The notes below the pieces were generated by a model. That model was not told the origin of the DNA, did no database searches, and saw nothing but the letters and a program-made list of their open reading frames with translations. Below are positions 24,221 to 34,125 of a DNA stretch of 64,000 nt, one piece after another (the first letter of the stretch is position 1; each line of letters starts with the position of its first letter). This DNA comes from Tetraselmis striata. Taxonomy: Eukaryota > Chlorophyta > Chlorodendrophyceae > Chlorodendrales > Chlorodendraceae. The stretch lies in the NCBI GenBank assembly GCA_006384855.1, contig VCJN01002409.1:62001-126000 (forward strand), given 5' to 3'. A program made the position numbers and the translations under genes.

Positions 24221-25096
24221 ATGCCAGATGGAGAAGAACCCGTCGTTGAGCCGACGTTGGAGTCGCTGAACGCAGATATGAGGGCCCAGTCTTCATTACT
24301 GCGCGAGCTGGCTACGGCTGTGGCAAAATTGACGGCTCGTGATCGCGTTGTTGATGGAGAAGGGGCACATGGCTCCGGCTCAAGGCAGCGCTTCGCGGGA
24401 CAGCCGACAGGCAGCGGGGGAGCCGCAGAGCGCCCCGACTTGCTAGAGCTAGCCCAGAGCGGCCGTGTCGGAGCAAAATCCGTGAGTGTCGAGGATGATT
24501 ACCTCGCGGTGCCAGAGCTACTGCAGAGAGCAGAGTCTGGTTACGAGGCCGTTCGACCGGTCAGCCGAGTGCCTGGACTTTTCCCTTTGAGCACCGACCT
24601 AACGAACGCGTACCTCAAGCAGGATGACCGGCGTCTGCCGGCCCAGGAGGAGTACTTGTGGATGTCGTGTTTCGGGGCCCACATGGCCGCCCTTTTCGTG
24701 GCGCTCGACGAGCTGCTACCTTACGTCCCCGCCACTAACCGGGACTTCACCCCCTACCTCGCGAGAGCTCGGAATCACGCCGAGGCCATCGACAAGGCGT
24801 TTCGCTTTCGTCTAGCCTTCCTGCGGAGGCTGAATGAGATCAAGCGTGTGCACGGTGACCAAGGTGTTCTGGACGTGCTGCGAGCTCAGCATTTTCAGCC
24901 TGCTTCGGAACATCTGGGCTCTGCGATTTTTGGGGACCTCATGAGGGACTATGAGCGTCGTGTCTTCGAGGCGACCGTTGCCAGCAGCGCCAAGGCGACC
25001 GCTACCTCTCGAGTAGCGGCTGCAGCTGCAGGTCGCGGGCGTGGGCGAGGACGTGGCGGCGGACGTGGACGTGGCCGCGAAGGTGAGCACGAGTGA
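24221..25096 (+). CDS. Gag-like ORF1 of YR element copy A, 291 aa
   Basis: The first true ATG of the frame gives MPDGEEPVVEP. The N-terminal part (residues about 10-45) is likely helical; the middle has a conserved-looking domain (for example VPGLFPLSTDLTNAYLKQDD and LWMSCFGAHMAALFVALDE). The last 25 residues are an RG-repeat tail (GRGRGRGRGGGRGRG), a likely RNA- or DNA-binding tail in place of a CCHC zinc knuckle. Position before a recombinase and basic tail suggest a Gag/nucleocapsid-like role (inferred). It ends at TGA 25094-25096, and the same frame then stays open through the recombinase ORF, with no stop in the 12 intervening codons. Confidence 0.7.
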   Translation: MPDGEEPVVEPTLESLNADMRAQSSLLRELATAVAKLTARDRVVDGEGAHGSGSRQRFAGQPTGSGGAAERPDLLELAQSGRVGAKSVSVEDDYLAVPELLQRAESGYEAVRPVSRVPGLFPLSTDLTNAYLKQDDRRLPAQEEYLWMSCFGAHMAALFVALDELLPYVPATNRDFTPYLARARNHAEAIDKAFRFRLAFLRRLNEIKRVHGDQGVLDVLRAQHFQPASEHLGSAIFGDLMRDYERRVFEATVASSAKATATSRVAAAAAGRGRGRGRGGGRGRGREGEHE

Positions 25097-26764
25097 CGGC
25101 GTGGGGCGCCGCTCGTCGGAGCTGCAGGAGCCTTGCGAGGCCACCTTTCGGTGACCGCCGCAAGACGCACCCTTGCAGCTCAACGGCGGGATGAGCGCCC
25201 TGTGTCAGGACCTGACCCCCCCACCTTACAGACTTCATTTAGACCTTCCTCGGTGCGGCGCTTCTTACAGCTACAGCCGAGTGCGGCTCAACCATCCGCA
25301 CGCCTGCACATGGCGGCTCAACCATCCGCCTTTCTTACAACCCCATCTATGCGTTCGTCGGTTGTTACACTACGTGTTACAACCGGTTCGCAACGACCAA
25401 GTTTCGCGCGTGTACGTTACGCACGTGACAGGCGCTACGAGCGCGAAGGGCGCGCGGGGCGGCCCTCTTACCTGAACCTAGCCCCGCAATCCCGTACTGG
25501 AGCTACTGCAAGCCCGTCCAGCAACTACCGGCCAACCGCCGGGAACCTAACCGTTGCTGCCGAGTACTTTGCGAACAGTAGCCGCGCCGGTGGAACTCTG
25601 TCAGTAAAACGACGCACTTACGTAATTGACGAGCCCGCAGCTATCGCTCCGTGGGCTGCGTCACTGCGATCTCGACTGCAGGACGCCTTCCGAATCGGCT
25701 CAGACGAGCTAGGCCAGCGGACGCTCGACCTGCTCTCCAGCTCCCTCAGCGCTCAGACCCTCAAGAGCTACGCCGGCAGGTTGTCTCAGTTCGCTGAGTT
25801 CTGCCACGACTCCGAGAACATCAGCCCGGTGGAAGCGACTACTGCTACTGTTGTTCGGTACGTTGCCTGGATCGGGGAGCGAGGGCACATCGCAGCTAAG
25901 TCGCTGCAGCCCTACCTGCCTGCCATCAACACCTTCTTCGAGCTGCACAACCTCGTCCCGATCGCCAAGGACAGCCTACACCTCACTTCAGCAAGGCGTG
26001 GGTTAATGTTGCGTCAGCGCCGGCTGGACGCTGCCCCTTTGCGTGTCCCTCTGCCTGCGGATGTAGCTTACCGCTTCGTCTCAAAGGCCGAGCTAATTGT
26101 GTCTGCTCCTTACCCAGAGTCCCACCTCGACTACCGAGCCCTCTTGGCCTCGGTTGTCAACTTCCTGTTCTTTGCCAGGGGCCTTACTGGCGTCTCCTGT
26201 CGAGTGCAAGATGTGCATGTCGACACCTACAACATCACCTTGCAGATCTACCGCGAGAAGGGTCGCGCTGGCCGGCGGGGACCCGACGACCTACGCGTAC
26301 TTCTCCTTCCGGTGTCTGAGCACACTCGAGTGGCACGTCTCTTGCACCACTTCATCGACAACGTCCAGTCTGTCCCCCTGGTTACTGTTGGCTTGGCTGC
26401 CTCCAACTTCTGGGCTGTCAATGTGGCTGAGCAGTCAAAACCTTGGACTGCGGCTACGATGTCAGACTGGTTGTCTACATCAGTCAACCTAGTCATCGCT
26501 GCCCCTCCTGCTGGCACTTCCTGGACTTCACACAGTCTACGCAAAGGCGCAGCCTCTGCAGCAAACGCCATCGGAGCGCCAGTGTCCCACATCCGCTACC
26601 AAGGCGGTTGGGCCACTAACTCTGATGTCGTTCTGGACTACATCGACCCCAACGTTCTTCCTTCTCCTGGCGCGTGGTTCTTCTTTGGACACATCGCCCC
26701 CCTCCGCCACTTCCAAGTCCAACAGGACTCCGCAGCGGTGGCCTTCCCAGTGCCTCCTTCATGA
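25097..26764 (+). CDS. Tyrosine recombinase ORF2 of YR element copy A
   Basis: In the same frame as ORF1, open from directly after the TGA at 25096 to the stop at 26764. No ATG lies near its start; the first in-frame ATG is at about 25310, so expression by stop readthrough or internal initiation is likely. Residues counted from 25133: an Arg-rich N-terminal region, a SAM-like core-binding domain (LSAQTLKSYAGRLSQFAEFC, then YVAWIGERG), and the catalytic domain with R349 (FFARGLTGVSC), H467-x-x-R470 (TSHSLRKG), W493 (YQGGW) and nucleophile Y503 (LDYID). All expected catalytic residues of a YR are present. The protein should cut and rejoin DNA through a phosphotyrosine link to integrate a circular copy. 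No RT, RNase H or methylase domain accompanies it. Confidence 0.85.
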   Translation, partial: RRGAPLVGAAGALRGHLSVTAARRTLAAQRRDERPVSGPDPPTLQTSFRPSSVRRFLQLQPSAAQPSARLHMAAQPSAFLTTPSMRSSVVTLRVTTGSQRPSFARVRYARDRRYEREGRAGRPSYLNLAPQSRTGATASPSSNYRPTAGNLTVAAEYFANSSRAGGTLSVKRRTYVIDEPAAIAPWAASLRSRLQDAFRIGSDELGQRTLDLLSSSLSAQTLKSYAGRLSQFAEFCHDSENISPVEATTATVVRYVAWIGERGHIAAKSLQPYLPAINTFFELHNLVPIAKDSLHLTSARRGLMLRQRRLDAAPLRVPLPADVAYRFVSKAELIVSAPYPESHLDYRALLASVVNFLFFARGLTGVSCRVQDVHVDTYNITLQIYREKGRAGRRGPDDLRVLLLPVSEHTRVARLLHHFIDNVQSVPLVTVGLAASNFWAVNVAEQSKPWTAATMSDWLSTSVNLVIAAPPAGTSWTSHSLRKGAASAANAIGAPVSHIRYQGGWATNSDVVLDYIDPNVLPSPGAWFFFGHIAPLRHFQVQQDSAAVAFPVPPS

Positions 26765-26817
26765 CTTGGCGCTACCCGTTCTCCGTCAATCCACCGCTCT
26801 CTACGTTCGCTCAAGAC

Positions 26818-27147
26818 TGGCAAAACCAGACTCAACTTTGAAATGATCTAAACTAGTTTATGGGGTTTCCATCCTTGACCTAACCGCTTTGTAGCTACAA
26901 GTGCTGCGCAATGGTACGGGAACTAGTAACTGTTGTTGCGCCCTTGTTGGGTGCAGCACGAGTAGACATAAAAGCAGCCAGAACAGCTGAGCCTGCCATC
27001 TTCCAGTTTTCGCTGCGTTCCACGCAGCGCCCCCCCTGACTCCGTTTTCCCTCCACGCTTTCGCTAAACCATCCTGCCAATTTCGGCTCTTGACCGTGTA
27101 AAACAGCCTGCGCGACCTTTTTGGCAAAACCAGACTCAACTTTGAAA
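26818..27147 (+). repeat. B1-A2-B2 3' terminal block of YR element copy A
   Basis: B1 26818-26843 and B2 27122-27147 are identical and end tcaactttgaaa. A2 26844-27029 repeats A1. B1 abuts A2 directly, as expected if the B1-A2 junction copies a circular intermediate. Confidence 0.8.
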
Positions 27148-27995
27148 CATCTGAATCACTATCGTCTATAAATTGGCATAAGTAAGGTAAACCTGCCATT
27201 CTAAATTTCTGCCATTTCGGTGCAACGGGTACCCAGGTACTCGTTGTACCGGAACAGTTGTCGCTGCTGCGAGGGAGGGCAGGGTACCACGGGTACTTCG
27301 GCCGCTTTTATAGGCGGCGATAGGGCGATTTGCTGTGTTGATAGGGTATTTCTATCTTTTAGCACTGTACTGCTTCATTTAGCGGTGGATTTGTTACTAA
27401 CATTTTTGTAATTCACACCAGTCGCTACGGGTACTTGATCACGATTCACTTCATGAGCTTATTATCCAGTCGCTCTAGGTACGAGTACAGGGTACCTGTA
27501 CTGTCGAGATACTTATTAAAATAGGTGTCGTCGAGCGCCGCGGCGGCGCGGCGGCGGGGTGCCTGCTGCTGACGACGCTGATGCTGAAAGCGTGGCTGGC
27601 GCGAAGCGGTGCGGCATGCTGCTGCTGGCGCATCCACACCACGTGGCCGCGACCCGCTCAGAACTCTATTGCGCCTCCGCGAGGACTGAAGGCGCAACCA
27701 GCCCTCTTGCTTCGGCCGTTCCGCTTTTCTGACAACACCTGCTGGAGGCTTAGCGGCGTTGCGACGGTGCGCGCCCCCGTAGCACCAGGCTAGGCTTACG
27801 CTCCGCGCCGCGCACCGTTATGCGCCGATGCCCCGGATACTCCCGTAATAACGGTGTGAACGGACCGCAAAAAATCGCAACCGCTGGTGTACGCGTACGC
27901 TTGATCATACGCGCTGTGTTCGCGGGGTCCCCCCCTTTCCCTCCCCCGGGCCCCTCGCCGGCTTGATGCTTCTCCGCCCTTCTGCTGGTCGGCAG
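27148..27995. repeat. Intergenic region with inverted copy of the GTAC/GAATTACAAAAA repeat
   Basis: At 27235-27435 lies a reverse-orientation copy of the dispersed repeat seen at 19325-19440: tttttgtaattcacacc at 27402-27418, and gcggcc/aaagcggc and tgtgttgatag words in matching reverse order. The rest, GC-rich up to 27995, is probably the 5' region of the channel gene; a poly-C-like stretch lies at about 27930-27955. Confidence 0.5.
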
Positions 27996-28125
27996 ATGGC
28001 GGAGGAACAGGGGCCGCTGCAGCTGGTGCTGCGAGAGCTGCAGGAGCTGAAGGAGGAGAACGCCCACCTGCGGCGCGACATGGGGTTCGGCATCAGACGG
28101 TGCGCGCACCCACGTGCTCCGAAGA

Positions 28126-28160
<35 letters not shown>

Positions 28161-31100
28161 CCCCCCCCCCGCCGCCCCCCCGCGAGAACACCTCCGGGCG
28201 TGTGTTAGGAAACATCAGTCGGCTGGACTGCTAGTATCGGCAAGTAGATGTGTCTTATCGTCGCTTTTTGCGAAACATAACGAGTATTTTAGGTCTCCGC
28301 CGCGGGCGTGCCGCTCGTCCCCGCCACCGCCAGTACAACTGTTCGTCGTCTCGCTAACATGCAGAGGGGTGCGGGTGACCCGCTACTATGTGTACGCTTG
28401 ATCACGTTGGTTGTTCGCGTTGGGGATCTTTTGCTGCAGCGTGGCTGCTGGTGAATGGAGACGCGCGGCTCCGGAAACATGCTCGGCCGGCAGACGCCGA
28501 CAAGAGAGAGAAGGACGCGCCGACGCGGTGGCGATTTTGTTGAAAAAATATTTGATTGTCGCGGCGGCTGGCGGTCCACTTAGTCAGGTGGGCCTACTTC
28601 GCCCGATGTGCGGCGGCTGATCAGCGGGGTGTGGGGCTGCCCCTCTGCAGCCTGGAGCAACAGGTGTCCGGCGTCGAGCGCGAGGTGCAGCGCAGCAAGC
28701 CGAGCCTCGCCTCTGCCACCAACCAGCGGCTGGACGCCATGCTGCACGGGGCGAGCGGCCACCGCCAAGCCCAGGCCTGGGGGGCGGAGACGGTGTCGGA
28801 CACGCACCGCAGCTCCTCGCGCGAGTCGGAGCTGGCAGTTATCCTGCGGCAGCTGAGTACCTCGTGCGGCAGGCCAGGTGAGCAGGTCGAGCGCGATCTG
28901 CGTGCCTGGGCGTGCGATCAGCTGGTCTCGAGTGCCATCTGTCGGCGCTGCTGTGCCCGCGAAACAGTTATCGAGTCAAACTAGTCCACTACTACTACTG
29001 GTACCAACTTGCGCCTAGCGCTAGCTAGGCAGGTAGCTAAGTCGTTGCTTTGGCGGCGGTGCTTCGTTAGGGCGTTATCATTTATTCAGCGTTTATCATT
29101 TATTCATCTTTTCGCTACTTTACAGCAGGTTAACTCTTGCGGCTTGCGCGGCTGTCGAGCAGGCGCGCGCGCCATCGCAGAGGCGGCGGAGTCTGAGGAC
29201 GGCCCGCTACTCAAGAAAAGCATGTCCGCAGCCAGCGTGGAGCGCAAACACAGCGTGTCGAGCCATGCGATACCAGAATCGGGGCTGTCGCACACTGGCC
29301 GTCGAATGAGCACGGAGAAGGAAAGGCGGGGCACTAATACTTCGACGTTTTTCCGTGACAACTTCGGCGCCGCAGGTGCTGCCCCCTGTCCAGCGCCCTG
29401 CTGCTGTCGGCAGGTGTCCTGGCAACAACATTCACGGGCAGTTTCCACTAGTGAGAGTTCTCTTTGCCTGCCTGATCCCATGCAAAGCACATATCGAACT
29501 GTCGATCGTACAATCTTGTGCTGCATATATGTATATGTATATATATGCTCATAGATGATGTGTATGTACATGTAAGTACGGCATGTATCAACATATTTAT
29601 ATGCACTTCACTACGGTGCATTTTGTTTTTGCATGTGCATTTTTTGCTGAGGGACACGCGCCTCGTGCTTCCCCGCCCGCCTCAGAGAGGGACCCGGACA
29701 GGCTGTTGGACGGCGACGAGGACGGTGATGACGAGGGGCCAAAGGGCTGCTGGGAGGCGTCCAAGGCGATCGTGACGACGCCTATCCACCCGCTGTCGCC
29801 CTTCCGCACGCGCTGGGACCTCTTCGTGCTGCTGCTGCTGATGTACGTGTGCATCACGGCGCCCGTCATTGTGTGCTTCGACGTGGAGATCGTGGCCGGC
29901 GAGCACAACATCTGGTACTTTGAGCAGTTTGTCACCATCATGTTTGTCATCGACATCATCTTCAACCTCAACACATCCTACATACGTAACCCCCCCTCGC
30001 CTCTCTCCGCCCTCCTTTCTATGCCCGCATTGACTTCCACCTAGTGGCTCACCTCACCTGCATGCAGCAGGCCCTACCTCCGCACCAGGGCTGCGCTGAA
30101 GCTGCGCCGTTGCCTTCATGGCCTGCGTTGTGCAGGGGCGGACGACGAGCTGGTGACCAATCGCGGCCAGATCGCGTGGAACTACGCCAAAACGTGGCTG
30201 ATCATCGACGCCGTGGCCGTCATCCCCTACGAGCTCCTCACCCCCAACCAGGAGGTGGAGGCCGCCCAGCTGGCCAAGGTGAAAACACGCGCCTCCCGCA
30301 CGGCAATCCACCCCACAAGAGGGAGGAGGGGGCGGGCGGGCTGGTGGTTGGGTGCGGTGCGGGGTCGCTGCGTTGCCTAGCTGCGGGGCGAATGAGCGCC
30401 ATGGGGTGAGGTGTGGTTCCCTTTCGCCACAGATGTGGTACCGCTGCGCTGCCGCCACGTGTCGTTGTCACGCCGCTACGGATGGTGTCAGTTGCTGAGC
30501 CATGCTGGGCAGCTGGCAGTTGACGGGCGCCTGCAGCCCTGTGACAGTGCGCCATCGGGGGAACGCACCAGCGCAGAGCGACCCGCCGTAGCGGTCAGCA
30601 CCTGCTGATCACGACAACGCCCCCCCCCCCCCCCCCTTTCTGAATCGTCGCGCAGGGTCTCCGCCTGGCAAAGTTCACGCGCATCCTGCGCGTCCTGCGC
30701 GTCGTCAAGCTGCTGCGCATCCTGAAGGTGCCCGCACTCCTGCGCCGCATCGAGGGCGTCACCGGCCGCGGCGCGCTGCGCTCCGTCCTCGTCATGGGCG
30801 GCGCCATCCTCATCTGCCACCTGGCGGCCTGCGGCTTCTTCTACGCCGCGCTGATCAAAATGCAGGACAACCTGGACAAGCAGGTGATTTTCCGGGAGGC
30901 GAACAACCTGACACCCATTGACGAGCTGACGCGGGAGGAGCAGGACGAAATCGGGGCCTCCTTGTGGGAAGAGACGTGGGTGATGAGCTCTGGCTTAGCC
31001 GGTGCGGAGCACAGCACGTCCTCCCGCTACATCACCGCGCTGTACTGGTCCATGTCCACGCTGACCACGGTCGGTTACGGCGACGTCACCCCCGCCAACA

Positions 31101-34100
31101 ACGCGGAGAAGCTCGTGTCGATGATTGCGATGGTGCTGGGCGTGACCATCTTTGCCTACTTCATGGGCAGCAGCGCCTCGATGATCGCCGCCATGAACTC
31201 GGGCGAGACCATGGTCACGCGCAAGCTCTCCCAGATGGACGAGTTCCTGCGGCAGAGGCGCGTGCCGCAGGAGCTGACGGAGAAGATCCGCAAGTTTTAC
31301 AACCTCGCGGTGCAGCACCAGGTGGTGGAGGACGACCACATGGTGAACCAGCTGTCGCTGCCGCTCAAGACGGAGCTGCTGCTCTTCCTGTACCGCGGGA
31401 CGCTGGAGCGGGTCCCCTTCTTCAAGGCGAGTTTGTCCCTTCCCCCCCCTCCCCCACCGCACCGCACCTCACCCCCCCCCTGCCCACCCTCTCCTCGCCC
31501 CCCTTGTCCCCCTCGTGTCGATGCCCCGCGCCTGACGTCCGCTTCGATGGCCGCCGGCGCCAATGACAGGGGCAGGACCCGCAGTTCATCACGTCGCTGG
31601 TGGCCAAGCTGCGCATGGAGTACTACGCGGAGGGCGACATTGTGGTGCAGGAGGGCGACCTCGGCAACATCATGTACTTTGTGGTGTCCGGCGTGCTGGA
31701 GGCGCGCCAGTACAACTTTGACGTGAGGCCGGCTGTGCCTGACCAACTGCGGCCGCTGCTCCCACCCGACACGGTGCTACTTCCGTAGGCTCCTCGGGAA
31801 GACCCGAATTCACCGTATATATCCGCGGAATATATTTTCGATACCCACCCAGGAATAGTGCGTGCCGCTGTACACGACAGCGTCTACATATGTGCCGCGC
31901 TGTGGTGTGGATTACAAAAAGGGCCGTGTGTATCGTGACTACCGGCAGCCAGTTTACGCGCGAGGAGAATCGACAGGGGATGCTGGTAGCCTGGGCTATG
32001 ACCAGAGATTTGATCGCCGAGTATCCGGACGACGTTGATTGTTGCACGGGGTGCTACTGTGTCGTCGGGTCGTTGCAGCTGGAAACCCCGTCGACATCGT
32101 TCCCTGTAGAGTCACTATAAAATATCGACGGACGGCTCTCAAATCGATGGACGGCTCCGTGTAGGAGACGATTCGTGTCGTCTACAGCAAAGATTAGAGG
32201 GCAGCGCACTGGACTCGTGTATCGCGCCGACGACGAATGTGCGACGCTGCCCGGCGATTGGTCCCGCGATATCAATATCCGACTGATGGCTTGAAACTCT
32301 GCTGAGGTTACCCATGCCTTCTCTCCGCTCCTCCCATGTCGTGCACAGCGGGACTGCGTCCCCCCCATGAAAAGCAAGTTCACCGACTCCTCGGCCGCTA
32401 CGCCCTCGTTCGTAAAGCGGCTGAAGGACGTGCAGAAGAGGTTCCGGAAGACCAAGGTGTCGCAGCAAGAGGAGGCGGAGCAAGAGTACAGCCAGATTCC
32501 GCAGCAGTGGAAGTTCTTCTCCAACGTGCGCGACCTCCGCCTGGAGTTCAGCAGCATCGGCCGCCTGCACATGGGCGAGCACTTTGGCGAGTACTCCTGC
32601 CTGCTCGGCCATCCTCGCACCTCCACCGTCGTCTCGTTGGACTTTTCCGAGCTGTACAGCCTGTCGCGCGACGACCTCATGGAAGTGTACAGGCAGTGGC
32701 CGGAGCTGCACAAAGAGTTCCTCGAGCTGGGTGCGCCCCCCCCCCGCCCCCCCCCCCCCCCCCCTCTTCCCCGGGCCACAGCCCGGTTGTTGAGCGCGGG
32801 AAGAATCCAAATCTCCGCCCTGTACTCTTGGACAGATTTCTTCGATTTAAATTCTTATTGAACCGAGTCGTCACTGATGCTGGTACCATTACGAGATATC
32901 TGTAATCCTTACAAGTGAGGAAGGGCAGGGGGCGGGGGTAAAATTTTGCGTACGAGGTACCAGTCGCCACAGGCGGTGGAGACGCTCTCGGCTCGTTGGC
33001 ACGCGTAAAAGTACAAGTACTGGGCCGCCTTACTGCGACTCGTGGACGCCGTCGTTTGGCCCTCTGACTCGCTGCCGCGCGACCTGCCGCCCCCAGTCAA
33101 ACAATTCCAGGAGATCACCGGCGTGGCACCGGACTCCCCATCTCGATCCAGCGAGGACGTCTCGGTGCCCGCGCCGGATGCCCAGCAGCGACGCAGCCTG
33201 CAGATGGAGCGCGAGCTCTTTGGCCCCGGCACGCGCCGAAACTCGACCACGCGAGAAATCAGCGCGGCGGTGGCCACCTACCACGAGTCGAGTGCCGATA
33301 TTTCCCAGGACAATTTCAGGTGAGGCAATCTGGCCCTGCGTGGCGAGAGAAAGCACTGTCGAGCCCGCCTGCGAGCGTTTGTGTATTTTCGGCGCCGAGT
33401 AGTTCTACTCTCAACGACATTTTCTGAGCGTTTCGACGGGGCGACACTCACCACCCCGGCTTGTTGCGCGCCCACAGCGTGGATTCCTCGGAAGAGTCGC
33501 AGCGCACCAAGGGGCAGAGGGGCATGAAGAAGGCCGTCAAGCTGATGATGAACATGCAGCAGTTTGACAAGCTGTCCACCAACCCGGTGTTCAAGTTGCT
33601 CAACTCGGGGCACGACCTGAAGGGCATGGTGCGCCACTGCCCCCCCCCCCCCCCTGGCTTCCTTCCCCCCGACCCTCTTACCAACTCTCCCCCGGGTTGG
33701 CCCCCCTCCTCGCAAGGACGTACCCTTTATACTGTTACGTTTACAGTGCATCAGGCACAGCCAGCCCTGTCTCCCTACAATCTATGTATCGCCCCTGGCA
33801 ACGCTGACTCGCCTCTCGCTTGAACATCTGCCGCCCGCAGCTCAAAAAGTCGGAATCCTCCGTCCACCGCGCGGATTCCTCGGTACACGCCCCAAGCGGC
33901 GACCTGCCGCCGCTCCAGGAAGAGTTGACGTCGTCTCGCCCGCGCGCCAAGAGCATGTTTGAGAACGAGCACTCGGAAGACGCGGCGATGAAGGGCAAGC
34001 CGTCACTCCACAAGTCCATCTCCACGGCCAACACGCAGCAGCACGAGTTTGACCCCGAGTCGCCGCCACTGCCGGCACGCTACCCAGAGGCACGGGATCC

Positions 34101-34125
34101 GCACGTTGTCCCTGGGGAGCCCTGA
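27996..34125 (+). CDS. Voltage-gated K+ channel with cyclic-nucleotide-binding domain
   Basis: Exons 27996-28099, 28651-28856, 29181-29375, 29686-29985, 30136-30278, 30656-31426, 31576-31722, 32349-32730, about 33010-33319, 33478-33628 and 33841-34125; all phases close except the 32730/33010 join, whose acceptor is unresolved. Length about 1000 aa. Order: N-terminal coiled coil (LRELQELKEENAHLRR), S1 (LFVLLLLMYVCITAPVIV), S2-S3, S4 with regularly spaced Arg/Lys (FTRILRVLRVVKLLRILK), pore with STLTTVGYGDVTP (K+ filter GYGD, near residue 456), S6, C-linker and a cNBD (EGDIVVQEGDLGNIMYFVVSG ... FGEYSCLLGHPRTSTV). This is the EAG/HCN/KAT-type superfamily in the plasma membrane. About 70 residues are inserted in the cNBD before the FGE box. 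The intron at 31427 starts with GC. An in-frame exon at 34936-34999 could give an alternative C-terminus. The start is uncertain. Confidence 0.87.

Larger units (their letters stand above)
23922..27147 (+). mobile_element. Tyrosine-recombinase element, copy A, split direct repeats, no RT
   Basis: The element has the order A1 (23922-24107), Gag-like ORF, YR ORF, B1 (26818-26843), A2 (26844-27029), a 92-bp spacer, and B2 (27122-27147). A1 and A2 are 186 bp each with one visible mismatch (24071). B1 and B2 are identical 26-bp repeats. This A-B-A-B split direct repeat layout is the one known for PAT, Ngaro, Kangaroo and TOC-type elements of the DIRS order, which normally also encode RT and RNase H. 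Here the 3.2 kb are fully used by Gag and YR. No target-site duplication is seen at the outer ends (aatc before, catc after). The near-identical A repeats suggest a young insertion. Confidence 0.8.
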
